In this document: positions 25,480 through 34,037 of the stretch, in pieces | Layout: each line of letters begins with the position of its first letter | Numbering within the stretch: position 1 is the first letter of the stretch | NCBI GenBank assembly: GCA_016290615.1 | Contig: JAEEUS010000005.1 | Coordinates: forward strand, 1-64,000 | Direction of reading: 5' to 3' | Source: Lachnospiraceae bacterium | Lineage (GTDB): Bacteria > Bacillota > Clostridia > Lachnospirales > Lachnospiraceae | DNA length: 64,000 bases | Position numbers and translations under genes: made by a program | Notes under the pieces: generated by a model | What the model was told of the DNA's origin: nothing | The model's input: the letters and a program-made list of their open reading frames with translations, nothing else | Database searches by the model: none

Positions 25480-26749
25480 CAGGATCAATACAAGAGAAAT
25501 CGTCCTGGATATGCTGATGGATGTAACCAGAAATAATACCTTCAGCCATATCCTGTTAAAAAAGGTACTTGATAAGTACAATTATATCGAAGAACATGAA
25601 AAAGCCTTTATCAAAAGGCTTTTTGAAGGTACGCTCGAAAGGGAGATCACTCTTGATCATGTGATAAACACGTACTCCAATACTCCCGTGGACAAGATGA
25701 AGCCTTTAATACGAAGTCTGATGAGGATGAGCGTTTATCAGATACTGTATATGGACAGAGTCCCTGATTCAGCGGTCATCAATGAAGCAGTTAAACTGGC
25801 AAAGAAAAGGAAATTTGTTAATCTTGCGGGATTTGTAAACGGATGTCTAAGAAAGATCTCTAGCCAGAAACAAGAGTGTCTTAAGACAGACAGCTTAAGT
25901 GTCAGATATGCCGCTAATGAGCTTATCATTGACAGCCTTATCGAAGACTACGGTGAAGAAAAGGCTGTATCTATCCTTGAACAGAGTCTTAAGGAAAGAC
26001 ATCTTTCAGTAAGGATCAGAGAGGATCTTTTCAAGAGTGATATCGATGCCATTCTTGATGAGTGGGAGCAGAACAACATTGATTACAGAGCACTTGATGA
26101 TCCCGAGTATGCATATATATTAAACAATACCGAAGACTTGAGCAGACTGGAGTGTTTTGAAAGCGGTCTGTATACCGTCATGGATCCTTCGGGCATGATG
26201 GTATGTGAGAAGGCAAATATAAAACAGGGTGATCACGTGATCGATGTCTGTGCCGCACCGGGGTCGAAGAGCCTGCATGCAACTAGCAAGGGTGCGATCG
26301 TGGATGCGAGAGATATCTCGTCTTACAAGGTCTCCGTAATAGAAGAGAACATTGAAAGACTTAATGCAAAAAACATCACTGCAAAGGTATGGGATGCCAC
26401 GGTATATGATGACGCATCAAAGGAAACGGCCGATGTAGTGATAGCCGATGTACCGTGTTCCGGATTCGGAGTCATCGGAAGAAAGCCTGATATAAAGAGA
26501 AACGTTACAAAAGACAGTTTGGAGTCCATCGTATTGCTGCAAAAAAGCATAATCGATGTAGTATGGCAGTATGTTAAGAAGAACGGATATCTCATGTATT
26601 CAACCTGTACGCTCAGAAAAGCTGAAAACGAGGAAATGGTTGATTATATCACTTCAAATTATCCGTTTACAGCAGAGTATATGCAGACACAGTTCCCGGA
26701 TGATGAACATGACGGATTTTTTATCGCGAGGTTAAAACGGATTGGTTGA
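25472..26749 (+). CDS. rsmB: 16S rRNA m5C967 methyltransferase RsmB
   Basis: 425 residues from TTG 25472, chosen because GGAAGG stands 8 bases upstream and the length then fits the family; the upstream extension lies inside fmt. N-terminal NusB-like helical domain (about 5-135), then an RsmB/Sun methyltransferase domain with VIDVCAAPGSKS (SAM binding), DVPCSGFGV with catalytic-region cysteine, and STCTL containing the second cysteine. It methylates C967 of 16S rRNA. Its last 8 bases overlap rlmN. Confidence 0.95.
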   Translation: MDNRINTREIVLDMLMDVTRNNTFSHILLKKVLDKYNYIEEHEKAFIKRLFEGTLEREITLDHVINTYSNTPVDKMKPLIRSLMRMSVYQILYMDRVPDSAVINEAVKLAKKRKFVNLAGFVNGCLRKISSQKQECLKTDSLSVRYAANELIIDSLIEDYGEEKAVSILEQSLKERHLSVRIREDLFKSDIDAILDEWEQNNIDYRALDDPEYAYILNNTEDLSRLECFESGLYTVMDPSGMMVCEKANIKQGDHVIDVCAAPGSKSLHATSKGAIVDARDISSYKVSVIEENIERLNAKNITAKVWDATVYDDASKETADVVIADVPCSGFGVIGRKPDIKRNVTKDSLESIVLLQKSIIDVVWQYVKKNGYLMYSTCTLRKAENEEMVDYITSNYPFTAEYMQTQFPDDEHDGFFIARLKRIG

Positions 26750-27773
26750 CATAAAATCACTTACCAAAGCAGAACTTGAAGATGAATTTGTCTCCAAGGG
26801 TCTTCAGAAGTTCAGGGCCGGGCAGGTATATGACTGGATGCATGTCAAGCTTGCAAGATCATTTGACGAGATGACAAATCTCTCAAAGGATCTCAGGACA
26901 AGACTTAGCAACGAATATGAATACACATCATTAAAGATCGAGAGATTTCAGGAATCTGCAATAGATAAAACTGCAAAGTTTCTGTTTGAGTTAAATGACG
27001 GCAACTTTGTCGAGAGCGTGTTCATGCGCTACAAGCACGGCAACAGTGTATGTATCTCGTCACAGGTCGGCTGCAGGATGGGATGCAGATTCTGTGCGTC
27101 TACTCTTGACGGTCTTGTCAGAAGTCTAAAGCCTAGCGAGATGCTTGATCAGATATATGCCATATCACATCATATGGGAGAGAGGGTATCAAACATAGTG
27201 GTGATGGGTATGGGTGAGCCTCTTGATAACTTTGATAACCTGCTTAGATTTATCGAGCTTATAACAAACAAAGACGGATTAAATATCAGTGCGAGAAATA
27301 TCACTGTATCTACCTGCGGACTCGTTGAGAAGATAAAAGAGCTTGCGGATAGGAAACTTGCCATAACCCTGGCACTTTCTCTTCATGCCGCCAGTGATGA
27401 GCAGAGAAGAAAACTCATGCCTGTGGCAAACAAATACACTATAGAGGAACTCATGCAGGCATGCTCATACTATTTTGAAACTACAGGCAGAAGGATAAGC
27501 TTTGAATACAGTCTGGTTTCAGGGGTGAATGATACCATAGATGACGCTCAGAGACTGTCTGCACTTGCAAGAAGGGTTTCGGCACATATAAACCTCATAC
27601 CTGTCAATCCGATCAAAGAGCGTGATTACAGGCGAGGGAGCAGGGATGATATCCTTGCATTTAAAAATAAACTTGAAAAAAATGGAATAAATGTTACTAT
27701 AAGAAGGGAAATGGGACAGGACATTGACGGAGCCTGTGGACAATTAAGAAGACGTAAGCTTACTGAAGAATAG
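26742..27773 (+). CDS. rlmN: Dual-specificity RNA methyltransferase RlmN
   Basis: 343 residues from TTG 26742, overlapping rsmB. Radical SAM motif CRMGCRFC (CxxxCxxC) at about 108-115, preceded by SVCISSQVG; VVMGMGEPLDNF; NVTIRREMGQDIDGACGQL at the end contains the second conserved cysteine that forms the covalent RNA intermediate. RlmN methylates C2 of A2503 in 23S rRNA and A37 in some tRNAs. The start has GAGG ten bases upstream. Confidence 0.96.
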   Translation: MVDIKSLTKAELEDEFVSKGLQKFRAGQVYDWMHVKLARSFDEMTNLSKDLRTRLSNEYEYTSLKIERFQESAIDKTAKFLFELNDGNFVESVFMRYKHGNSVCISSQVGCRMGCRFCASTLDGLVRSLKPSEMLDQIYAISHHMGERVSNIVVMGMGEPLDNFDNLLRFIELITNKDGLNISARNITVSTCGLVEKIKELADRKLAITLALSLHAASDEQRRKLMPVANKYTIEELMQACSYYFETTGRRISFEYSLVSGVNDTIDDAQRLSALARRVSAHINLIPVNPIKERDYRRGSRDDILAFKNKLEKNGINVTIRREMGQDIDGACGQLRRRKLTEE

Positions 27774-27827
27774 ATTTTTCGGTAGACTTACTTTTGTTGC
27801 GTTTTTATATCGGGAAACTGTAAAAAC

Positions 27828-28574
27828 ATGTTAAAGACATTTTCAATCACTGACATCGGAAAGAGAAGAAAACTTAATCAGGACTACGTTTATACATCAG
27901 AGATGCCCGTAGGACATCTTGCGAATCTGTTTCTTGTGGCAGACGGTATGGGTGGTCACAATGCGGGCGATTATGCATCAAGATATACTATCGAGACGAT
28001 CGTTGACGAGATCAGCAAGTCAAATGACGAATCACCTGTATTTGTTCTTGAAAAAGCAATAAAGAGAGCTAACAGCCTGATAAGACAGAAATCCGAGGAA
28101 GAGACGGAACTTAACGGAATGGGAACGACAGTCGTTGCCGCTACGATAGAAGGAAACAAGCTTTGCGTGGCTAATGTCGGCGACAGCAGACTGTACATAA
28201 TAAACAACAGAGAGATAAGACAGATCACGAGAGACCATTCTCTTGTGGAGGAAATGGTCAGGATGGGCGGTCTCAAGAGAGAGATGGCAAGAAATCATCC
28301 CGACAAGAATATCATCACGAGGGCTATAGGTGCGCTCGATGATGTTGACGTTGACTTTTTTGAAGTAAGACTCAACAAGGGTGATACGATCCTTATGTGC
28401 TCTGACGGACTCAGCAACATGATTGAGGACGAAGAGATCAGAATGATCATGCAGGGACAGAGGGATATCGTCGAGAAGGCGGAGAGTCTTGTTAAGGCTG
28501 CTAACAACAACGGAGGCAAGGACAACATTGCTGTTGTTCTGGTTGAGCCCTTCGCGGATGAGGAAGATAGATGA
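27828..28574 (+). CDS. prpC: PP2C-type Ser/Thr protein phosphatase PrpC/Stp
   Basis: 248 residues. PP2C signatures: TDIGKRRKLNQDY, LVADGMGGHNAGDYAS (metal-binding aspartate and glycines), GTTVVAA, NVGDSRLY, TRAIG, CSDGLSNMI and GGKDNIAVVLV with the last metal aspartate. It removes phosphate from targets of the neighbouring kinase PrkC. Its stop overlaps the kinase ATG by four bases (ATGA). The spacer upstream (27774-27827) holds no clear terminator. Confidence 0.95.
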   Translation: MLKTFSITDIGKRRKLNQDYVYTSEMPVGHLANLFLVADGMGGHNAGDYASRYTIETIVDEISKSNDESPVFVLEKAIKRANSLIRQKSEEETELNGMGTTVVAATIEGNKLCVANVGDSRLYIINNREIRQITRDHSLVEEMVRMGGLKREMARNHPDKNIITRAIGALDDVDVDFFEVRLNKGDTILMCSDGLSNMIEDEEIRMIMQGQRDIVEKAESLVKAANNNGGKDNIAVVLVEPFADEEDR

Positions 28575-30646
28575 TTAAGATCGGTATGACTTTGGGTGAT
28601 CGTTACGAGATCCTCGAGAAGATAGGCACCGGCGGAATGTCGGATGTATATAAAGCAAAAGACGGTAAGCTTAACCGTTTTGTAGCCGTTAAGGTTCTCA
28701 AGCAGGAATTTGCCGAGAACGCTAATTTTGTGTCCAAGTTTAAGACTGAGGCACAGGCTGCAGCCGGCATGATGCATCCCAATATCGTTAACGTATACGA
28801 TGTTGGCGAAGAGGGCGGCACTCACTATATCGTCATGGAGCTTGTTGAGGGTATCACACTCAAGAAGTATATTGAAAAGAAATCAAGACTCTCTATAAAA
28901 GAGACTATAAGTATAGCAATCCAGGTATCCATGGGTATCGAGGCGGCGCATAACAACCATATCATTCACAGAGATATCAAGCCGCAGAATATCATGATAT
29001 CAAAGGAAGGAAAGGTCAAGGTTACCGATTTCGGTATTGCCAAGGCCGTTAGCTCCAATACCATAACCAGCAACGTTATGGGATCAGTGCACTATACATC
29101 GCCTGAACAGGCCAGAGGCGGATTTTCCGATGAGAAGAGTGATATCTACAGTCTGGGTATCACTATGTTTGAGATGCTTACGGGACGTGTGCCGTTTAAC
29201 GGTGAAACAACCGTTGCAATAGCGATAAAGCATATTCAGGAGCCGATGCCCTCTCCGAGAGAGTATGTGGCTGAGATACCGATAAGTGTTGAACAGATCG
29301 TGTTCAAATGTACACAGAAGAGTCCTGACAGAAGATATCAGAGTATGTCTGAACTGATAGCTGATCTGAAGAGATCTCTCATGAAGCCTGATGAGGACTT
29401 CGTAAAGATATCGGATCCCGATGAAGATGCAGCCACAAAGATGGTCACAGAGGCTGATATGCGTCAGATAAAGAGCAAGACCGAAAGGATTGCCGTTGAT
29501 GACATACGCATGCGTACCGGTGATGACGGTATGGATATTCCTGCAAGAAGACCCAAGAACTCTTCAAAGTCAAGGAATGCGAAAGCGGCTAAAGCCAAGC
29601 CTTCAAAGAATGCAAGAAATGCATCAAAGCCTCAGCCTTCAAAGAAGAGAAGACCTGAGAACGTAAAGCCTGATAAGAGAAGAAGCAAGCAGGCTCCTGT
29701 CAGAGAAAGCGTACCCGATGATGAGTTTATGGAGAAGCTCACAACGGTACTTGCCATCATTGCAGCGCTTATCATAGGCATACTTATCATCTTCTTTGTA
29801 GGAAGACATTTCGGACTGTTTGAGTTTACGACCAGTGATAATGAAATCACGGATCAGATAGAAGATCTTGCTGTGGTAACAGAAGAACCGACTCCGCAGA
29901 CAGACGGTGATATCAATGACGGAAAGCTCGAAGTTCCGAATGTAATAAATATGTCTTATGCAGAAGCCGTAGCCACACTTAACAAGAAGGGCTTTAAGCA
30001 GATAGAGAAGGTACAGATGTCTTCTAGTACCGTTAATAAAGGAAACGTAGCGGAACAGACTCCCGCAGCCGGAGAGAGAGCTGACAAGGAGGATACCATC
30101 GTCCTTGCAGTCAGCACGGGTGCCGAAGTAGTACAGGTTAAGGTTCCGAATGTCATCGGTCTTTCAGAAATGGATGCAACAGCGGTACTTGTTGAACACG
30201 GACTTCAGGTCGGAGCCGTAACACAGGCAAACGATCCCGATACAAATCTGATAGACAAGGTATGCTATCAGTCTTATGCTGCTGAAGTTACAGTAGAGAG
30301 CGGTACAAAGGTCGATCTTCGCATATCTACAGGTACAGGCGAGAAAGTATATTTTTACGTTGGAAATATTGAAAGTCCCGGAAGTGAAGACAGCGAGTAT
30401 GCACCTGGAAGCGAGGCAACTGTCATTCTGTCAACACTTGAAGGAACAGAGCTTAAGAGAGAGACTGTAACATCATTCCCCGTATCAATGAACATCACTG
30501 GAATAACGGGAAGCGGTGACGGTGTCATAACCATCATTTACAACGTTACGATACCGGGTTCAATAGATGCTGATGGAAATACAATATCTGAAGCAACATC
30601 GGAGGAGAGGACTGTAAGAAGATCGGTTAAGTTCTCGGAGGAATAG
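28571..30646 (+). CDS. prkC: PASTA-domain Ser/Thr kinase PrkC/Stk
   Basis: 691 residues. Kinase domain (about 10-270): GTGGMSDVYKA loop, VAVKVL lysine, HRDIKPQN, DFGIAKA, and SPEQARGG. A Lys/Arg/Ala-rich linker (about 317-375) precedes one membrane helix (about 392-412). Outside are two PASTA domains (about 455-520 and 521-590; each starts V-PNVI) that bind peptidoglycan fragments. A further beta-rich domain of about 100 residues ends the protein, unlike Bacillus PrkC, which has three PASTA repeats. The kinase senses cell-wall material and phosphorylates translation and wall proteins. Confidence 0.95.
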   Translation: MIKIGMTLGDRYEILEKIGTGGMSDVYKAKDGKLNRFVAVKVLKQEFAENANFVSKFKTEAQAAAGMMHPNIVNVYDVGEEGGTHYIVMELVEGITLKKYIEKKSRLSIKETISIAIQVSMGIEAAHNNHIIHRDIKPQNIMISKEGKVKVTDFGIAKAVSSNTITSNVMGSVHYTSPEQARGGFSDEKSDIYSLGITMFEMLTGRVPFNGETTVAIAIKHIQEPMPSPREYVAEIPISVEQIVFKCTQKSPDRRYQSMSELIADLKRSLMKPDEDFVKISDPDEDAATKMVTEADMRQIKSKTERIAVDDIRMRTGDDGMDIPARRPKNSSKSRNAKAAKAKPSKNARNASKPQPSKKRRPENVKPDKRRSKQAPVRESVPDDEFMEKLTTVLAIIAALIIGILIIFFVGRHFGLFEFTTSDNEITDQIEDLAVVTEEPTPQTDGDINDGKLEVPNVINMSYAEAVATLNKKGFKQIEKVQMSSSTVNKGNVAEQTPAAGERADKEDTIVLAVSTGAEVVQVKVPNVIGLSEMDATAVLVEHGLQVGAVTQANDPDTNLIDKVCYQSYAAEVTVESGTKVDLRISTGTGEKVYFYVGNIESPGSEDSEYAPGSEATVILSTLEGTELKRETVTSFPVSMNITGITGSGDGVITIIYNVTIPGSIDADGNTISEATSEERTVRRSVKFSEE

Positions 30647-30655
30647 GAAAAGGAT

Positions 30656-31531
30656 TTGCAGGGAAAGATAATAAAGGGAATCGCAGGATTCTACTATGTT
30701 CACAATGGTGAACACATATATGAGTGCAAGGCAAAGGGAGTATTTCGCAAGGACAACATGAAGCCTCTTGTCGGTGACGACTGTAGCATAGAAGTCATAG
30801 ACGAAGAAAAGAAGCTTGGCAACATTTGCGAGATACTGGAAAGAAAGAACAGCCTTATACGTCCAAATGTGGCTAATGTCGATCAGGCATTAGTCATATT
30901 TGCATTAGTGAAGCCTGAACCTAATTTCAATCTGTTAGACAGATTTCTCATACTTATGAAACAGAATGACATCCCGTGCATTATAGCGTTCAACAAGATG
31001 GATCTGGCGGATGATGAAACAATCGAAAGGACAAGGCAGATATATTCAAAGGCCGGTCTGAGCGTTATCTTCACATGTGCAAAGAGTGGTGAAGGGATAG
31101 AAGATATAAAACAGGCATTAAAGGGAAAGACGACTACGGTAGCCGGACCCAGCGGTGTCGGGAAATCAACGATCATAAATCTGCTCCAGTCCAATACCAG
31201 AATGGAGACAGGGGATATCTCTGCAAAGATAGACAGAGGAAAGCATACAACAAGACACAGCGAGCTCATTGCGCTTGATGATGATTCATATATATTCGAT
31301 ACCCCGGGATTTTCATCGCTTTCGCTGTTTGATATAGGTCCGGAAGAGCTTGCGGGATTCTATCCCGAATTTGAGCCTTATGAGAATGGCTGCAGATTTG
31401 ATAACTGTATGCATAAGAATGAACCTGTCTGTGGCATTAAGCAGGCAGTGGATGACGGACTGATAAGCAGAGTCAGATACGAGAATTATCTTTTGCTCTT
31501 AACGGAATGTGAAAATGCCAGACGCTGGTGA
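30656..31531 (+). CDS. rsgA: Ribosome small-subunit GTPase RsgA
   Basis: 291 residues from TTG 30656 with AAAAGGA upstream. OB-fold at the N-terminus, then a circularly permuted GTPase: FNKMDL (G4) comes before the P-loop GPSGVGKST, followed by RGKHTTRHSE and DTPGFSSL (G3). C-terminal zinc-binding region with CRFDNCMHKNEPVCG. It helps mature the 30S subunit. In Bacillus the next genes are rpe and thiN; here they are absent and a short RNA-like unit follows. Confidence 0.95.
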   Translation: MQGKIIKGIAGFYYVHNGEHIYECKAKGVFRKDNMKPLVGDDCSIEVIDEEKKLGNICEILERKNSLIRPNVANVDQALVIFALVKPEPNFNLLDRFLILMKQNDIPCIIAFNKMDLADDETIERTRQIYSKAGLSVIFTCAKSGEGIEDIKQALKGKTTTVAGPSGVGKSTIINLLQSNTRMETGDISAKIDRGKHTTRHSELIALDDDSYIFDTPGFSSLSLFDIGPEELAGFYPEFEPYENGCRFDNCMHKNEPVCGIKQAVDDGLISRVRYENYLLLLTECENARRW

Positions 31532-31578
31532 TAAGACAACTCTTTTTTACATTTGTGTGGCAGCAAAAAGACAAACAT

Positions 31579-31607
31579 TTGCAAGATTTGTTATTAGAAA
31601 CTATATT
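31579..31607 (+). promoter_or_regulatory. Promoter of a possible short transcript
   Basis: TTGCAA at 31579-31584, 17-base spacer, TATATT at 31602-31607. The predicted start near 31614 lies only about 30 bases before a strong terminator. Confidence 0.5.
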
Positions 31608-31613
31608 GTAAAA

Positions 31614-31672
31614 AGAGAGTAAGACAAAAACACAGATACAGATCAACTGTCGTGAAAACGACAGTTTTTTAT
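31614..31672 (+). ncRNA. Candidate short RNA or leader (promoter to terminator, about 58 nt)
   Basis: Between the promoter at 31579-31607 and the terminator at 31645-31672 there is no ATG-started frame and no ribosome binding site. The unit would make a transcript of about 55-60 bases with an A-rich single-stranded 5' half and a GAAA-tetraloop hairpin at the 3' end. It may be a small RNA, or the promoter may be fortuitous and the hairpin simply the rsgA terminator. Confidence 0.3.
31645..31672 (+). terminator. Terminator with GAAA tetraloop
   Basis: Perfect 9-bp stem AACTGTCGT (31645-31653) / ACGACAGTT (31658-31666) with loop GAAA, then TTTT. It ends the rsgA operon and/or the candidate short RNA. 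Confidence 0.88.
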
Positions 31673-31713
31673 TTGTTTACAAAAGATATTTATTGAAATT
31701 CGATAAATTATTA

Positions 31714-31742
31714 TTGACAATTGCTTTTTGCAGTGGTATACC
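31714..31742 (+). promoter_or_regulatory. Promoter for the DUF2975-XRE-DUF4153 operon
   Basis: TTGACA at 31714-31719, 17-base spacer, TATACC at 31737-31742 preceded by TGG (extended -10). The consensus -35 compensates for a weak -10. A perfect palindrome covers the -10. Confidence 0.65.
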
Positions 31743-31743
31743 A
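31734..31743. promoter_or_regulatory. 10-bp palindrome TGGTATACCA over the -10
   Basis: Perfectly self-complementary and centred on the -10 of the DUF2975 operon, a natural place for repressor binding. The XRE-type regulator encoded two genes on is the obvious candidate; this is inference. Confidence 0.4.
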
Positions 31744-31785
31744 TTATCAGAATACATCATTCAGATGATAATGGAGGATTTAAAA

Positions 31786-32265
31786 ATGAGATCGGAAGCA
31801 TTGGCCAAGTGGCTTAAGGTAATAATCATCGGTGTGGGGATCTGCGGACTGCTGACATATATGGTGATACTGCCGAGGTTTGGCATGTATCTTGTAGACC
31901 AGAGAGCAATGCTTGAAAAGAATCTGAGCCCGTGGATGATCCTTTTATGGGCAAGCGCAGTTCCGTGTTATGCGGTACTCATTTTAGGCTGGAAGATATC
32001 ATCAAATATAGGACGGGATGAATCCTTTTCAGTTGAGAATGCAAAATACCTAAAATGGATAGCATACCTTGCAATGGGAGATTCGATATTTGTTTTTGTA
32101 GCTCATGTGATATTTCTGATCCTGGATATATCAGCAGCGGTTGTGATGATGGTGATCATAGTCATAGTGGTAATCGGTATTGCGATATCCACAGCGGCTG
32201 CAGCGCTTTCACATCTTGTTATGAAAGCTGCCGAGATAAAGGAAGAGAATGAGCTGACGATTTAA
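31786..32265 (+). CDS. DUF2975 membrane protein
   Basis: 159 residues from ATG 31786, preferred because GGAGG stands 8 bases upstream; a frame from 31693 would run through the promoter. Four transmembrane helices (about 10-32, 50-70, 90-112, 118-142). The layout fits the DUF2975 family, which is regularly followed by a small XRE-like regulator gene, as here (gap of 12 bases). Function unknown; the pair is often thought to sense or respond to membrane state, but evidence is thin. Confidence 0.8.
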   Translation: MRSEALAKWLKVIIIGVGICGLLTYMVILPRFGMYLVDQRAMLEKNLSPWMILLWASAVPCYAVLILGWKISSNIGRDESFSVENAKYLKWIAYLAMGDSIFVFVAHVIFLILDISAAVVMMVIIVIVVIGIAISTAAAALSHLVMKAAEIKEENELTI

Positions 32266-32277
32266 GAGGTGATTTGG

Positions 32278-32499
32278 ATGGGACATCTGGTTTTCAATAT
32301 TGATGTGATGCTCGCTAAGAGAAAGATGAGTGTTACTGAATTATCAAATAAGCTTGGACTGACTCTTGCAAACGTGTCGATTCTGAAAAACGGCAAGGCA
32401 AAGGCTGTAAAGGTGAGTACGATAGAACAGCTGTGTCAGATTTTAAAATGTCAGCCCGGGGATCTGATGGAGTATGTGGAGGATGAAGACGATGAATAG
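32278..32499 (+). CDS. Small XRE-family helix-turn-helix regulator
   Basis: 73 residues from ATG 32278 (GAGG 8 bases upstream; a GTG at 32269 is possible). Almost the whole protein is a Cro/CI-type HTH domain: ML.KRKMSVTELSNKLGLT, then LANVSILKNGKAKAVKVSTIEQ recognised in two parts, then LCQILKCQPGDLMEY, ending in an acidic tail. These minimal regulators accompany DUF2975 proteins and probably autoregulate. Overlaps the next gene by 8 bases. Confidence 0.88.
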   Translation: MGHLVFNIDVMLAKRKMSVTELSNKLGLTLANVSILKNGKAKAVKVSTIEQLCQILKCQPGDLMEYVEDEDDE

Positions 32500-33928
32500 T
32501 GTTACTCAAAAGATTTCATTCAAAAAACTGTGTCTGATATGTCTGTTATATTCGGCGTTTTTTACATTCTGTCTGTATCATAATTATTCGGGATTGGCTT
32601 ATCCGTTTTTCGTAATGGGGACAATAGGATTTTTCATATATTATATGAGAATCACCGAAAGAACGATCAAGCGATTTTCAATCTTTTATATCATTTCGAT
32701 ATGTCTGCTCGGCATTGATGTATGTATAAGCTATAGCTATGTACTTGCTTCATTTAACTATGTTTTTATTTTTGTGCTCTTTTTTATACTGTTCTTATAC
32801 AATATCTACGACGACACGACATGGGACGCAGGAAGATACATCTCAGCTATCCTGGAATTCATCTTCACTGCTATAGGATATGTGTTCAGACCTTTCAAGG
32901 ATTTTTCTATAGCCTGCAGGAAGGGAGATACACAGGAGTCCGGCGATACAAAGGATACGGATCCTGAGCAGAAAAAGAATATCTGGTATATCCTGACGGG
33001 ACTTGCCATATCGGTTCCTCTTGTGTGTGTGATCTTACCTTTGCTGATATCATCTGATATCATTTTTTCAAACAAGATAGATGACATGTTCTCATTTGTC
33101 TGGGATGTTCAGATAGGAGATCTGATATTCATGTTTGTAGCCGGATTCTTTATGGCATACGCAATGGTCTACAGACTGACAGACAGACTGCCGAGACTTG
33201 ATGAGCCGGTTTTAGACAAGAGAAATCACAGCCCTTTGATCGCGATAACGGTAAATATAGTTCTTCTGCTTATCTATATGCTATACAGCGGAATACAGAT
33301 AGTATATCTCTTTATGAGACAGGGAGAGCTTCCGGACGGATACACATATGCAGAATACTCTCACGAAGGATTTTTCCAGCTTGTATTTGTATGTCTCATA
33401 AATATCGTACTTGTTCTGATATGCAGAAAGTATTCAAAGGACAGTCTGGCTCTTAAGATAATCCTTTGTCTCATAAGTGCATGCACATATATAATGATGA
33501 GTTCAAGTGCATACAGGATGTATCTTTATATTTCGGTTTACTGCCTGACATTTTTAAGGATATATGTACTGTGGGCGCTGCTTGTAATGGCTGTTGTCAT
33601 GGCAGGAATAATAGTATATCTTTTCAAATCCGATATGCCGTTTGTTAAGTTTGCACTTGTTTCATTCATAAGCCTGTGGATACTCTTTGTAGCCATAGAT
33701 CCGGATTATCAGATAGCAAAGTACAATCTTGTAAATCATGATGATGATTACTATATATGCCGTCTGTCTCTGGATGCTCTGCCTGCTATAGAAAGATACG
33801 GTGATGAACAGATACTTGATGACTACTGTCATGATCATAAGTATGAGATACGAAAAGATATGACGATAAGGACATGGAATTACTCAAAATGGAGAGCAAA
33901 TAAGATATACAGAAATACAAAAGACTAA
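32492..33928 (+). CDS. DUF4153/DUF4173-type multi-pass membrane protein
   Basis: 478 residues from ATG 32492 (GGAGG at 32478-32482 is inside the preceding gene). About eleven hydrophobic helices from residue 12 to 410, with one cytoplasmic or external acidic loop at about 150-168, and a soluble C-terminal tail of about 70 residues rich in charged residues. Matches the DUF4153/DUF4173 group by length, helix pattern and its position behind DUF2975 and an XRE regulator. Function unknown. Operon closes with a strong terminator. Confidence 0.7.
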   Translation: MNSVTQKISFKKLCLICLLYSAFFTFCLYHNYSGLAYPFFVMGTIGFFIYYMRITERTIKRFSIFYIISICLLGIDVCISYSYVLASFNYVFIFVLFFILFLYNIYDDTTWDAGRYISAILEFIFTAIGYVFRPFKDFSIACRKGDTQESGDTKDTDPEQKKNIWYILTGLAISVPLVCVILPLLISSDIIFSNKIDDMFSFVWDVQIGDLIFMFVAGFFMAYAMVYRLTDRLPRLDEPVLDKRNHSPLIAITVNIVLLLIYMLYSGIQIVYLFMRQGELPDGYTYAEYSHEGFFQLVFVCLINIVLVLICRKYSKDSLALKIILCLISACTYIMMSSSAYRMYLYISVYCLTFLRIYVLWALLVMAVVMAGIIVYLFKSDMPFVKFALVSFISLWILFVAIDPDYQIAKYNLVNHDDDYYICRLSLDALPAIERYGDEQILDDYCHDHKYEIRKDMTIRTWNYSKWRANKIYRNTKD

Positions 33929-33940
33929 AAAAAGGAAGCA

Positions 33941-33971
33941 TAAGCCCGGTCATTCGACCGGGCTTACTTTT
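33941..33971 (+). terminator. Terminator after the DUF4153 gene
   Basis: Perfect 11-bp stem TAAGCCCGGTC (33941-33951) / GACCGGGCTTA (33956-33966), loop ATTC, followed by CTTTT. Confidence 0.9.
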
Positions 33972-33973
33972 GC

Positions 33974-34002
33974 TTGTGGATGCGCGGGTTTAACGATATA
34001 AT
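33974..34002 (+). promoter_or_regulatory. Promoter for the nnr signalling operon
   Basis: TTGTGG at 33974-33979, 17-base spacer, perfect TATAAT at 33997-34002. It lies at the base of the preceding terminator and would drive nnr and, by spacing, the next three signalling genes. Confidence 0.65.
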
Positions 34003-34037
34003 ATAATAGGCTAATTATAGAAATGGGTAATTAAAGC

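Noticed and set aside
31693..31785. Upstream start for the DUF2975 protein
   Set aside because: This stretch contains the TTGACA-17-TATACC promoter; ATG 31786 has GGAGG at the right distance.
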